Assembly (NCBI GenBank): GCA_035760965.1
Contig: DASTRY010000001.1
Span: forward strand, 1 to 64,000
Length of the DNA: 64,000 nucleotides
From: JADGHX01 sp035760965
GTDB lineage: Bacteria; Pseudomonadota; Gammaproteobacteria; Steroidobacterales; Steroidobacteraceae
Reading direction: 5' to 3'
Positions within the stretch are counted from its first letter, which is position 1. Each line of letters begins with the position of its first letter. Of the stretch, positions 10,313-18,603 are shown one piece after another. Position numbers and translations under genes: made by a program. The notes beneath the pieces are model-generated. The model was not told the DNA's origin. It did not search any database and saw only the letters and a list, made by a program, of their open reading frames with translations.

Positions 10313-10350
10313 AAAAACAAAAGCGTGGACCGCATTCCGCGACGCCACGC
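10313..10350 (-). terminator. Intrinsic terminator after asd
   Basis: On the minus strand, GCGTGG (10350-10345) pairs with CCACGC (10328-10323) across a 16-nt loop and is followed immediately by TTTTGTTTTT. It lies 22 bp after the asd stop and 36 bp before the fimV start. fimV therefore probably has its own promoter in the AT-rich stretch 10278-10312. Confidence 0.75.
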
Positions 10351-10371
10351 AAATTTGGCCGGCAATATAAC

Positions 10372-11403
10372 TTAAATATGATCGCGCACCAAAATCTCCG
10401 CGATCTGCACACTGTTCGTCGCTGCGCCCTTGCGTACGTTGTCCGCGACAACCCATAGATTAAGTCCACATTCCGTCGAAATATCTTCACGGATTCGCCC
10501 GACATAAACTGTGTCGCGGTTCGCTGCCTCGGTAGCCGCGGTCGGCCAGCCCCCCGCTTTCCGCTCGTCCAGGACCTCCACCCCTGGGGCTTTACGCAAC
10601 AGGGCGCGCGCTTCCGTGACGCCGATCTTCTTTCGCGTCTCGATGTGCACCGCCTCGGAGTGGCCGAAGAAGACGGGGACGCGAACTGTGGTCGGGTTCA
10701 CACGCAGGGTGTCGTCCTCCATGATCTTGCGGGTCTCCCAGACCATCTTCATCTCTTCTTTCGTGTAGCCGTTCTCCTGGAAGACATCGATCTGCGGCAG
10801 CACGTTGAACGCGATCTGCTTCGGGAACACCCGCCCCTTCGCGAGGCCGGTGCCGTTCAGCAGCGAGATCGTCTGCCGGGCGAGCTCGTCCACCGCGTCC
10901 CGCCCTGCGCCCGAGACCGACTCGTAGGTGGCGACGTTGACGCGCGTGATCCCCACGGCGTCGTAGATGGGCTTCAGCGCGAGAACCAGCTGGATCGTCG
11001 AACCGTTCGGGTTCGCGATGATCCCGCGGGCCTTGTAGCCCGCGATCGCGTGCGGATTCACTTCGGGCACGACGAGCGGGACGTCGTCCTGATAGCGAAA
11101 CTCCGCAGTGTTGTCGATGACGATGCAGCCGGCGGCCGCCGCCCGCGGGGCGAGCTCGCGCGAGAGCTCCGCGCCCGCCGAGAAAAGCCCGATATCCGCC
11201 TGACTGAAATCGAACCCGGCGACGTCCTTGACGGGGTACGTCTTGCCGTGGAACGCGACATCCTTGCCGACGGAGCGATCGCTCGCGAGCGGATGCAGCT
11301 CGGAAACCGGGAAGCCGCGCTCTTCGAGCACCTTGATCATCGTTTCGCCGACGAGGCCCGTCGCGCCGACGACCGCCACTCTGAAGGATCGGGGTGAAGA
11401 CAT
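10372..11403 (-). CDS. asd: Aspartate-semialdehyde dehydrogenase
   Basis: NADPH-dependent enzyme converting aspartyl phosphate to aspartate semialdehyde, the branch point to lysine/diaminopimelate, methionine and threonine. It has 343 residues. The N-terminal nucleotide-binding motif is VVGATGLVGE, and the ATYESVSGAGRDAVDEL region is typical of the family. The catalytic thiol segment reads IIANPNGSTIQLV, where the family normally has NC(S/T)T. The cysteine is replaced by glycine in the sequence as given. It lies 3 bp after aroC and is followed by a clear terminator. Confidence 0.88.
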   Translation of the reverse strand: MSSPRSFRVAVVGATGLVGETMIKVLEERGFPVSELHPLASDRSVGKDVAFHGKTYPVKDVAGFDFSQADIGLFSAGAELSRELAPRAAAAGCIVIDNTAEFRYQDDVPLVVPEVNPHAIAGYKARGIIANPNGSTIQLVLALKPIYDAVGITRVNVATYESVSGAGRDAVDELARQTISLLNGTGLAKGRVFPKQIAFNVLPQIDVFQENGYTKEEMKMVWETRKIMEDDTLRVNPTTVRVPVFFGHSEAVHIETRKKIGVTEARALLRKAPGVEVLDERKAGGWPTAATEAANRDTVYVGRIREDISTECGLNLWVVADNVRKGAATNSVQIAEILVRDHI

Positions 11404-11406
11404 GAT

Positions 11407-12504
11407 TCAGCGAGTCCGGGTGATGTCGGGCGTCTGCGACACGACGTCCGCGTTCTGCGCACGATGGCGCAGGTAGTGGTCCATGAGAACGATCGCGAGC
11501 ATCGCTTCGGCAATGGGCGTCGCGCGAAGACCGACGCACGGGTCGTGCCGGCCGGTCGTCACCACATCCACGGGCCGGCCCGCGAGATCGATCGTCTGGC
11601 CGGGCACCTGGATGCTCGAGGTGGGCTTCAGCGACACGTGCACGACGATGTCCTGGCCCGAGGAGATGCCGCCGAGGATGCCGCCCGCGTTGTTGGTCTT
11701 GAAGCCGGTGGGCGTGAGCTCGTCGCGATGCTCGCTGCCCTTCTGCTCCACGGCGCGCGTGCCGGCGCCGATCTCGACCGCTTTCACCGCGTTGATGCCC
11801 ATCATGGCGTAGGCGATCTCGGCGTCGAGGCGATCGAACACGGGCTCGCCGAGGCCGGGCGGCACGCCCGTCGCGATCACGGTGACGCGAGCGCCGATCG
11901 AGTCGCCGTCTTCGCGCGTCTTCCACATCAGCGCTTCGAGCTCCTCGATGCGCGCGGGGTCGGGGCAGAAGAACGGATTCTCGTATGCGAACTCCGGCTG
12001 CACCGGATCGAGCGTGAGCGTGCCGATCTTGCTGAGGTAGCCGGAGATGCGCACGCCGAGCCGCTCGGCGAGATACTTGCGCGCGATGGCGCCGGCGGCG
12101 ACGCGCACCACCGTTTCGCGCGCGGACGAGCGCCCGCCGCCGCGATAGTCGCGCAGCCCGTACTTCTGTTGATACGTGTAGTCGGCGTGGCCGGGACGGA
12201 AGCGGTCCTTGATCTTCTCGTAATCGCGGGAGCGCGCGTCGGTGTTCTCAATGAGCAAGCCGATCGGCGTACCGGTCGTCTTGCCTTCGAACACGCCGGA
12301 AAGGATGCGCACCGCGTCGGCTTCCCGCCGCTGGCTGACGAAGTGCGACGTGCCCGTGCGGCGGCGATTCACGTCACCTTGCAAGTCGCTCTCCGCGAGC
12401 GCGAGACCGGGCGGGCAGCCATCGACGATGCCCCCCATCGCCGGTCCGTGGCTTTCACCGAAGGTGGTCACGGTGAAGAGCTTGCCGATCGTGTTGCCCG
12501 ACAT
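11407..12504 (-). CDS. aroC: Chorismate synthase
   Basis: Last enzyme of the shikimate pathway, making chorismate from EPSP with reduced FMN. It has 365 residues. Family signatures are visible: [18 protein letters not shown] near the N-terminus, [20 protein letters not shown] and [16 protein letters not shown]. prmB lies 19 bp upstream and asd 3 bp downstream, so prmB-aroC-asd form one unit. The prmB-aroC pair is conserved in gammaproteobacteria. Confidence 0.97.
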   Translation of the reverse strand: MSGNTIGKLFTVTTFGESHGPAMGGIVDGCPPGLALAESDLQGDVNRRRTGTSHFVSQRREADAVRILSGVFEGKTTGTPIGLLIENTDARSRDYEKIKDRFRPGHADYTYQQKYGLRDYRGGGRSSARETVVRVAAGAIARKYLAERLGVRISGYLSKIGTLTLDPVQPEFAYENPFFCPDPARIEELEALMWKTREDGDSIGARVTVIATGVPPGLGEPVFDRLDAEIAYAMMGINAVKAVEIGAGTRAVEQKGSEHRDELTPTGFKTNNAGGILGGISSGQDIVVHVSLKPTSSIQVPGQTIDLAGRPVDVVTTGRHDPCVGLRATPIAEAMLAIVLMDHYLRHRAQNADVVSQTPDITRTR

Positions 12505-12523
12505 GTGAGTGCGAACCTAACTG

Positions 12524-13534
12524 CTATGAACCCTGTGTTGCGAGCGCCTCGGCCGGCAGGAGGAACACGCCACCGCCGCCGCGCTCGAACTCGAGCCACG
12601 TGAACGGGAGCCGGGGATACGCCCGCCGGACCGCGCGCTCGGTATTGCCGACCTCGACGATGAGCGTGCCGCCCGGCCGCAGGTGTCGGCCCGCTTCACT
12701 CAGAATGACCTTGACGGAGTCGAGACCCGCGCGCCCCGCCGCCAGCGCTTGCCGCGGCTCGTGCGCGTACTCGGGCGGCAGGGCCCGAAGCTCGCTCGCA
12801 CCCACGTAAGGTGGATTGCTGACGATGATATCGTACGTCTCACCCCCGAGCGCGCTGAAATGATCGGAAATCAGCAGTCGAACACGCCTGCCGAGCCGAT
12901 GCCGACGCACGTTCTCGCGCGCCACCGCGAGCGCTTCGGGCGAGATGTCCACCGCATCCACGCGTGCGCGCGGGAAGGCCTTCGCACACGCGATGGCGAT
13001 GCAGCCGGAGCCGGTGCCGATGTCGAGGATGCGCCGCACCTTGCTTGCGTTGACCCAGGGTGCAAAGCGTTGCTCGATGAGCTCCGCGATGGGCGAGCGC
13101 GGAATCAGCACGCGCGGATCGACGGTGAACGGCAGGCCCGCGAACCACGTTTGGCCGGTGAGGTAGACGGCAGGAATCCGTTCCGAGATGCGGCGGTCGA
13201 GCAATGCGGCCACTTTCCGCTGGCCGGCGGCGCCCACCGCGCGCTCGTAAGTGCGAGGCGTCGGATTGTCGGGCAGACGCAGCGCGTGCCAGACGAGCGC
13301 AGCCGCGTCGTCCCATGCGTTGTCGGTGCCGTGGCCGAAGAAGACGCCGGCCTTGGTCAGACGACGCGCGCCCTGTTCGATGAGTGCACGGACCGTGACG
13401 CGACCGCCAAGCTGTGCGACCCGTGCGCGGGAGTGCCGCGCGGAGCGGGCGCGCGAACCAGTCCGTGGCGCTCGCGCCGGCCCTGCCTCGGCCCGCAGGG
13501 CTGCGCGCTTCGTGCCGCGCGCCTCGATCCGCAC
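12524..13534 (-). CDS. prmB: 50S ribosomal protein L3 glutamine methyltransferase
   Basis: SAM-dependent N5-glutamine methyltransferase acting on ribosomal protein L3. Motif I reads DIGTGSGCIAIA and the catalytic motif is SNPPYVGASEL. The family N-terminus GHGTDNAWDDAAALV starts about residue 100 of the longest open frame. The start is uncertain. The frame is open to an ATG at 13636, which overlaps the divergent SCO1 start. No start codon lies where the E. coli protein would begin, and I used the nearest upstream GTG (13534). Everything between 13400 and 13636 is arginine- and alanine-rich and looks unlike the family. Confidence 0.88.
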   Translation of the reverse strand: MRIEARGTKRAALRAEAGPARAPRTGSRARSARHSRARVAQLGGRVTVRALIEQGARRLTKAGVFFGHGTDNAWDDAAALVWHALRLPDNPTPRTYERAVGAAGQRKVAALLDRRISERIPAVYLTGQTWFAGLPFTVDPRVLIPRSPIAELIEQRFAPWVNASKVRRILDIGTGSGCIAIACAKAFPRARVDAVDISPEALAVARENVRRHRLGRRVRLLISDHFSALGGETYDIIVSNPPYVGASELRALPPEYAHEPRQALAAGRAGLDSVKVILSEAGRHLRPGGTLIVEVGNTERAVRRAYPRLPFTWLEFERGGGGVFLLPAEALATQGS

Positions 13535-13634
13535 GGCTGCGCTGATCGCGCGACGCTGTTCGGTGCGCGTCCGCACTTTTCTGCTGGAGCGGCGCTGCGA
13601 CCGACGCGAGCGCCGCGTATGGGATACTTCACGC

Positions 13635-14249
13635 ATGCAGATGAAGAGCTCTTGGTTCCTGTGGGCGGCGGTGGCCGTGCTGGCGATGCTCGCCGGCTTC
13701 TATCTCGCCCAACGCACGGGCGAGTCGGTCCCCCAGCTTACAAGCGGCACCTGGTTTCCGCAGCCTCGCCCCATCGAAAACTTCGCCCTGACGGACGAGA
13801 CGAGCCAGCCGTTCACGCTCGACACGCTGAAGGGTCATCCAACGCTCGTGTTCTTCGGCTTCACGCATTGCCCCGACGTGTGCCCGACCACGCTCGCGCA
13901 ACTCGCGCAGGTCGCAAAGACGGCGGGCGTGCCCCAGCTGCATGTGCTGCTGGTGAGCGTTGATCCGACGCGCGACACGCCTGACGTGTTGCAGAAGTAC
14001 GTGCACGCGTTCGATCCGTCGTTCAAAGGGGTGACGGGCGATCCGGCACAGATCGAGCGACTCGCACAGGAGTTCGGCGTGGCGATCGCGCGCGTCGACC
14101 TCTCCGGCGGCGACTACACCGTCGATCACTCGGCGGCGGTGTTCCTGCTCGACTCGCAAGCGCGCCGCGTCGCCGTGTTCACACCGCCTTTCGAGGTTCG
14201 GCCGATGGCAGCGGATCTGCGCAACGTGGCGGACCGCTTGAAGAGCTGA
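13635..14249 (+). CDS. SCO1/SenC family copper chaperone
   Basis: Membrane-anchored thioredoxin-fold protein that delivers copper to the CuA site of cytochrome c oxidase. It has 204 residues: an N-terminal anchor helix at about residues 5-23 followed by a periplasmic domain. Copper ligands are visible as the CPDVC motif in FTHCPDVCPTT and the distal His in DYTVDHSAA. The ATG at 13635 was chosen because the frame upstream is prmB antisense and the anchor starts here. It heads a SCO1-psd-epmA run with gaps of 6-7 bp. No cytochrome oxidase gene is nearby. Confidence 0.92.
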   Translation: MQMKSSWFLWAAVAVLAMLAGFYLAQRTGESVPQLTSGTWFPQPRPIENFALTDETSQPFTLDTLKGHPTLVFFGFTHCPDVCPTTLAQLAQVAKTAGVPQLHVLLVSVDPTRDTPDVLQKYVHAFDPSFKGVTGDPAQIERLAQEFGVAIARVDLSGGDYTVDHSAAVFLLDSQARRVAVFTPPFEVRPMAADLRNVADRLKS

Positions 14250-14255
14250 TCGGGC

Positions 14256-15173
14256 ATGAGCACTCCCGAAACGTCGACACTCACGACGGGCAGCACGGAG
14301 CTGCCGACCCTGAAGCGCAAGCTCTTCGTCGCCATGCAGCACGTGCTGCCCCAGCACTTTCTGACGAGCATCGTGTACTCGCTGACGCGTAGTCGCGCGA
14401 CTGCCGTGAAGAACTGGCTCATCCGCAGCTTCGTGCGGAGCTTCAAACCCGACATGGCCGACGCGGCCGAGCCGAATCCGCTGGCATACGGGAGCTTCAA
14501 CGAATTCTTCACGCGCGCGCTGCGGCCCGACGCGCGCCCCTTCGTCCGCGACGAGCGCACGTGCATCTCGCCCGTCGACGGCACCGTGAGCCAGCTCGGG
14601 CGCATCGACGGCATGCAACTGTTGCAGGCCAAGGGTCGCCACTACTCGCTGGACGCGCTGCTCGCAGGCGCGAACGCGTGGAACGCTTCGTTCAAGGGAG
14701 GCTCGTTCGCGACGCTCTATCTCGCGCCTCACAACTATCACCGCATCCACATGCCGCTGGACGGGACGCTGGTTGGTGCGTGGTACGTGCCGGGGAAGCT
14801 GTTCAGCGTGAACGCGACGACGGCTGCGGCCGTCGACAACTTGTTCGCGCGAAACGAGCGTGTGGTGTGCGTGTTCGAGAACGGTCCGCTCGTGTTTGCG
14901 CTGGTGCTCGTGGGCGCGCTGTTCGTCGGCAGCATGCAGACCGTGTGGCACGGGGAGATCACGCCGCGGCGGCCGCGGCGTCCGCTGCAGTTGCCGTTGA
15001 CTCATCTGCGCGCACCGACCCGCCTCGCGCAAGGCGACGAGATGGGGCGCTTCAATATGGGGTCGACGGTCATTCTGCTGCTGCCGCCGGGCGCGGCCCA
15101 ATGGCTGCCCGACCTGCGCGCAACGACGCCCATCCGGATGGGACAGCCGCTCGCGCGACTCACTGTACCGTGA
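14256..15173 (+). CDS. psd: Phosphatidylserine decarboxylase proenzyme
   Basis: Makes phosphatidylethanolamine from phosphatidylserine at the inner membrane. It is a pyruvoyl enzyme that cleaves itself between Gly and Ser; the site is visible near the C-terminus as FNMGSTVILL (about residue 268). Other conserved pieces are SPVDGTVSQLG and APHNYHRIHMP, which contain the Asp and His of the maturation triad. Its 305 residues fit the short bacterial form. Confidence 0.96.
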   Translation: MSTPETSTLTTGSTELPTLKRKLFVAMQHVLPQHFLTSIVYSLTRSRATAVKNWLIRSFVRSFKPDMADAAEPNPLAYGSFNEFFTRALRPDARPFVRDERTCISPVDGTVSQLGRIDGMQLLQAKGRHYSLDALLAGANAWNASFKGGSFATLYLAPHNYHRIHMPLDGTLVGAWYVPGKLFSVNATTAAAVDNLFARNERVVCVFENGPLVFALVLVGALFVGSMQTVWHGEITPRRPRRPLQLPLTHLRAPTRLAQGDEMGRFNMGSTVILLLPPGAAQWLPDLRATTPIRMGQPLARLTVP

Positions 15174-15180
15174 CTGCTCG

Positions 15181-16212
15181 ATGACGTCCTCGCGCGACGA
15201 TTGGCGGCCCACTGCCACCCGCGAGCGGCTCGAGAAGCGAGCCGCCGCGCTCGCGCAAGTGCGATCGTTCTTCGCAGCGCGTGGGGTGATGGAGGTCGAC
15301 ACGCCGATGGTCGTGAACGCGCCGGTCACGGACGTGCACATCCATTCGGCAGAAGTGCGCTTTCCCGATGACGCGGCGACCGCCACCGGCGGCCTCGCTC
15401 GCTTCTTCCTGCACACCTCGCCCGAGTTCGCGATGAAGCGCCTGCTCGCCGCGCGCAGCGGCGACATCTATCAGATCTGCCACGTCGTGCGCGGTCTCGA
15501 GCGCGGGCGGCATCACAACGCGGAATTCACGCTGGTCGAGTGGTACCGCCTCGGCTTCACGCTCGAGCAGCTCATGCAGGAGGTGGACGCCCTGACGCGT
15601 GCCGTGCTCGGGCCGGTCGCGCTGCCGTTCGCGAGCGAATACCTCACGTATCGCGAAGCGTTCGTGAATGCGCTGGGCATCGATCCGCTGGCGGCGTCTC
15701 TCGCCGAGCTCCGGTCGGCCGCGCTCGACCTCGGGTTCACCGTTGCAGCGACGAGCGATCACGCATCACGATCCGGCAATCTCGCCGATTCCGGTCGCGA
15801 TGAGCTGCTCGACTTCCTGATGGCGGCTCACATCGGACCTCGTCTCGGCCGCAAGGCGCTGACGTTCATTCATGGCTACCCGGCATCGCAAGCCGCGCTC
15901 GCCCGCCTCGACCGTGCGGATCCGCGAACCGCGCTGCGGTTCGAGCTGTATTGCGAAGGCATCGAGCTTGCGAACGGCTTTCATGAGCTCGCCGCCGCGG
16001 CCGAGCAGCGCGCACGCTTCGAGCAGGACCTCGCCGAACGCAAAGCCCGCGGTCTGCCGGTGTACCGCCTGGACGAGCGCCTGCTCGCAGCGCTGGAGCA
16101 CGGCTTGCCCGACTGTGCCGGCGTCGCCCTCGGCTTCGACCGCTTGGTGATGCTTGCGACCGGCGCCAGCCATATCGACGAAGTGCTGCCCTTCCCGACG
16201 GACCGAGCGTGA
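15181..16212 (+). CDS. epmA: EF-P--(R)-beta-lysine ligase
   Basis: Class II lysyl-tRNA-synthetase-like enzyme (GenX/PoxA/YjeA) lacking the anticodon-binding domain, which attaches (R)-beta-lysine to Lys34 of elongation factor P. It has 343 residues, about the size of the catalytic core alone. Class II motifs are seen as FLHTSPEFAMKRLLA, HHNAEFTLVEWYR and GVALGFDRLVML. It starts 7 bp after psd. Its substrate efp (16.8 kb) and the aminomutase epmB (17.5 kb) are within 2.5 kb, which supports EpmA over a true LysRS. Confidence 0.96.
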   Translation: MTSSRDDWRPTATRERLEKRAAALAQVRSFFAARGVMEVDTPMVVNAPVTDVHIHSAEVRFPDDAATATGGLARFFLHTSPEFAMKRLLAARSGDIYQICHVVRGLERGRHHNAEFTLVEWYRLGFTLEQLMQEVDALTRAVLGPVALPFASEYLTYREAFVNALGIDPLAASLAELRSAALDLGFTVAATSDHASRSGNLADSGRDELLDFLMAAHIGPRLGRKALTFIHGYPASQAALARLDRADPRTALRFELYCEGIELANGFHELAAAAEQRARFEQDLAERKARGLPVYRLDERLLAALEHGLPDCAGVALGFDRLVMLATGASHIDEVLPFPTDRA

Positions 16213-16335
16213 CGCACCGATGCGGAGACCACGAAATCGACGGAGCCTGATCCAGCCGAGGATCGAGCCCAGCCCAAACGACGCGCGCTCGCCCCTTCAA
16301 CGGATGGCGTGTGACCCCACCGACCGGACCCGACC

Positions 16336-16827
16336 ATGAGCCACGAACCCGCCCGCTACGATTTCAAGGACAAGGCCGCCGATTACGCCGCTCTCGCGGA
16401 CGAGCTCCGGGGTCTGCTCGCGGGCGAACGCGACCTCGTCGCGAACGCCGCGAACGCCACGTCGCTCATCTATCACGCGCTCCCGCGCTTGAACTGGTGC
16501 GGCGTGTACTTCTTCAAGGACGGCGAGCTGGTCGTCGGCCCATTTCAGGGCAAGCCCGCATGCGTGCGAATCGCGCTGGGTAAGGGCGTGTGCGGCACGG
16601 CCGCCGCTCAGCGCAAAACCATCCTCGTGCCCGACGTGAACGCCTTCCCCGGCCACATCGCGTGCGACGCGGCGTCGCGCTCGGAAATCGTGATTCCGCT
16701 GCTCGCCGGGGACTCCCGGCTACTGGGTGTGCTCGACCTCGACAGCCCCAAGCTCGCGCGTTTCGATGAAGACGACCGCCGCGGTCTCGAGCAGCTCGCG
16801 GCCGTGTTCACGAGCAGCGTCGCGTAG
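16336..16827 (+). CDS. msrC: GAF-domain free methionine-(R)-sulfoxide reductase
   Basis: Single GAF domain (163 residues) of the fRMsr family, predicted to reduce free Met-R-sulfoxide. All three family cysteines are present: GKPACVRI, GKGVCGTA and HIACDAAS (about residues 76, 86 and 110), so catalysis is plausible. The stop lies 5 bp from the convergent efp stop. A 123-bp gap separates it from epmA; I saw no clear promoter in that gap. Confidence 0.9.
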   Translation: MSHEPARYDFKDKAADYAALADELRGLLAGERDLVANAANATSLIYHALPRLNWCGVYFFKDGELVVGPFQGKPACVRIALGKGVCGTAAAQRKTILVPDVNAFPGHIACDAASRSEIVIPLLAGDSRLLGVLDLDSPKLARFDEDDRRGLEQLAAVFTSSVA

Positions 16828-16832
16828 CCGGG

Positions 16833-17402
16833 TCAGCTCTTCGCGCGGGACAGGTATTGGCCCGTGCGCGTATCGATACGGATGACTTCGCCTTCGTTGA
16901 TGAACAGCGGCACGCGCACCACGGCGCCCGTCTCGAGCTTCGCCGGCTTCTGGCCGCCGGTCGCGGTATCGCCACGCACGCCGGGGTCGGTTTCCACGAC
17001 CTTGAGCTCGATGTGTGGCGGAGGCGTCACCACGAGCGGTTCGTTGTTCCAGAGCGTGACGATGCAGACGACGCCGTCTTTCAGCCACTGCGCGCCTTCG
17101 CCCACGGCCGCCTTGCTCGCGGTGTACTGCTCGAAGCTGTCCGGCACCATGAAGTGGTAGAAATCACCGTCCTGGTAGAGGTACTGCATTTCCGTGTCGA
17201 CCACGTCCGCGGCCTCGAGCGAATCGCCGGACTTCCAGGTACGCTCGATCGTGCGACCCGTCTTCAGATTGCGGATCTTGATGCGATTGAACGCCTGCCC
17301 CTTGCCGGGCTTCACGAACTCGTTCTCGACGATCGCATACGGCTCGCCATCGATCAGCACCTTCATGCCGCCACGGATTTCGCTGGTCGTGTAGCTCGCC
17401 AT
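16833..17402 (-). CDS. efp: Elongation factor P
   Basis: Translation factor that relieves ribosome stalling at polyproline. It has 189 residues with three beta-barrel domains. Lys34 in [10 protein letters not shown] is the beta-lysylation site used by EpmA/EpmB, consistent with those genes next door. The C-terminal motif [10 protein letters not shown] is typical. It is divergent from epmB with a 100-bp gap. Confidence 0.98.
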   Translation of the reverse strand: MASYTTSEIRGGMKVLIDGEPYAIVENEFVKPGKGQAFNRIKIRNLKTGRTIERTWKSGDSLEAADVVDTEMQYLYQDGDFYHFMVPDSFEQYTASKAAVGEGAQWLKDGVVCIVTLWNNEPLVVTPPPHIELKVVETDPGVRGDTATGGQKPAKLETGAVVRVPLFINEGEVIRIDTRTGQYLSRAKS

Positions 17403-17416
17403 TCAATTCTCACAGT

Positions 17417-17436
17417 GAGGCCTGCAAAATGGCCTC
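17417..17436. repeat. Inverted repeat in the efp-epmB divergent region
   Basis: GAGGCC (17417-17422) and GGCCTC (17431-17436) form perfect 6-bp arms around 8 nt. It lies 15 bp upstream of the efp start, within its 5' leader. It could be an operator or an mRNA hairpin; nothing distinguishes the two. Confidence 0.35.
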
Positions 17437-17502
17437 TTTAGAAATCGGCGCATGACGCGCCATGAAATAGGGTTCCCGGGCGCAGCCCGTGAAAGGCCGC
17501 GC

Positions 17503-18534
17503 ATGATAACGGCATCCTCCGAAGCTCGCCACCCGGCACCCGCCCGCTGGCAACACGACATGGCCGACGCCATCACGAGCGCCGAGGCGCTCGTGGCCGC
17601 TCTCGGCCTCGACCCCGCACTGATCGAGCCCGCGCGTGCAGCCGCGGGCACGTTCCGGCTGCGCGTGCCCCGCAGCTATGTCGCGCGGATGCGGCACGGC
17701 GATCCGCACGATCCGCTGCTGCGGCAGGTCCTGCCCGTCGCGCAGGAATTGGATTCCGTGCCCGACTACAGTGCCGACCCGCTCGGGGAGCGGGCCGCGC
17801 TGCGTGCCCCGGGCCTGCTCCAGAAATATCGGGGGCGCGCGCTGCTGATCACGACCTCCGCCTGCGCCGTTCACTGCCGCTACTGCTTCCGGCGCGAATT
17901 TCCGTACACCGAGCAGACCGGCGAGGGACCCCGCTTCAGCGAGGCCGTTGCCGAGATTGCGCGCGACCCGTCCATCGAAGAAGTGCTGTTGAGCGGCGGC
18001 GACCCGCTGTCGCTCAGCGACGCGCGCCTCACGGCGCTCACGAACGCACTCGGCCGGATTCCGCACATCCGCAGGCTCCGGGTGCACACGCGGCAGCCAA
18101 TCGTGCTGCCGTCGCGGGTGGATGCCGGCCTCATCGCCTGGCTTCAGGGAATCCGCCTGCCGAAAGTGTTCGTGCTGCACGCGAATCACCCCAACGAAAT
18201 CGACGCGGACGTACGGGAGGCGTGCGCCCGGCTGTGCTCCGCCGGGGTCACGCTCTTCAATCAGACGGTGCTCCTGCGCGGCGTGAACGACGATCCCGAG
18301 ACGCTCGCCGAGCTGTCGCGCACTCTTTTTGAAGCAGGCGTGCTGCCCTACTACTTGCACGTGCTCGACCATGTGTCCGGCGCCGCGCATTTTGCGTTGC
18401 CGGACGAGCGCGCACAGGAGATCGCAGGCGCTCTGGCCGCCACCCTGCCGGGCTATCTCGTCCCGAGATTGGTGCGCGAAGTGGAAGGTGCGCCCGCGAA
18501 GCTCACTCTGCCCCCGCGCTTCCCCCAAAAGTGA
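17503..18534 (+). CDS. epmB: EF-P beta-lysylation protein, lysine 2,3-aminomutase type
   Basis: Radical-SAM, PLP-dependent aminomutase that makes (R)-beta-lysine for EF-P modification. It has 343 residues from the ATG at 17503 (MITASSEARH); an upstream ATG at 17452 would add 17 residues. The radical-SAM cysteines are CAVHCRYC (C-x3-C-x2-C) at about residues 125-132. SGGDPLSLSD follows as in KamA proteins, and VLHANHPNEI is the PLP-domain region. It lacks the extra C-terminal domain of true lysine aminomutases, which fits EpmB. Confidence 0.95.
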   Translation: MITASSEARHPAPARWQHDMADAITSAEALVAALGLDPALIEPARAAAGTFRLRVPRSYVARMRHGDPHDPLLRQVLPVAQELDSVPDYSADPLGERAALRAPGLLQKYRGRALLITTSACAVHCRYCFRREFPYTEQTGEGPRFSEAVAEIARDPSIEEVLLSGGDPLSLSDARLTALTNALGRIPHIRRLRVHTRQPIVLPSRVDAGLIAWLQGIRLPKVFVLHANHPNEIDADVREACARLCSAGVTLFNQTVLLRGVNDDPETLAELSRTLFEAGVLPYYLHVLDHVSGAAHFALPDERAQEIAGALAATLPGYLVPRLVREVEGAPAKLTLPPRFPQK

Positions 18535-18603
18535 GCGGCGTCGCATGCTCGTCCCGGTGAGCGACGGCTAGAATTCGCACCGTTTCACCGGGCTGACTTT
18601 GTG

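Noticed and set aside
13251..13634. N-terminal extension of the SCO1 protein
   Set aside because: The open frame upstream is prmB antisense; the anchor helix begins at the ATG at 13635.
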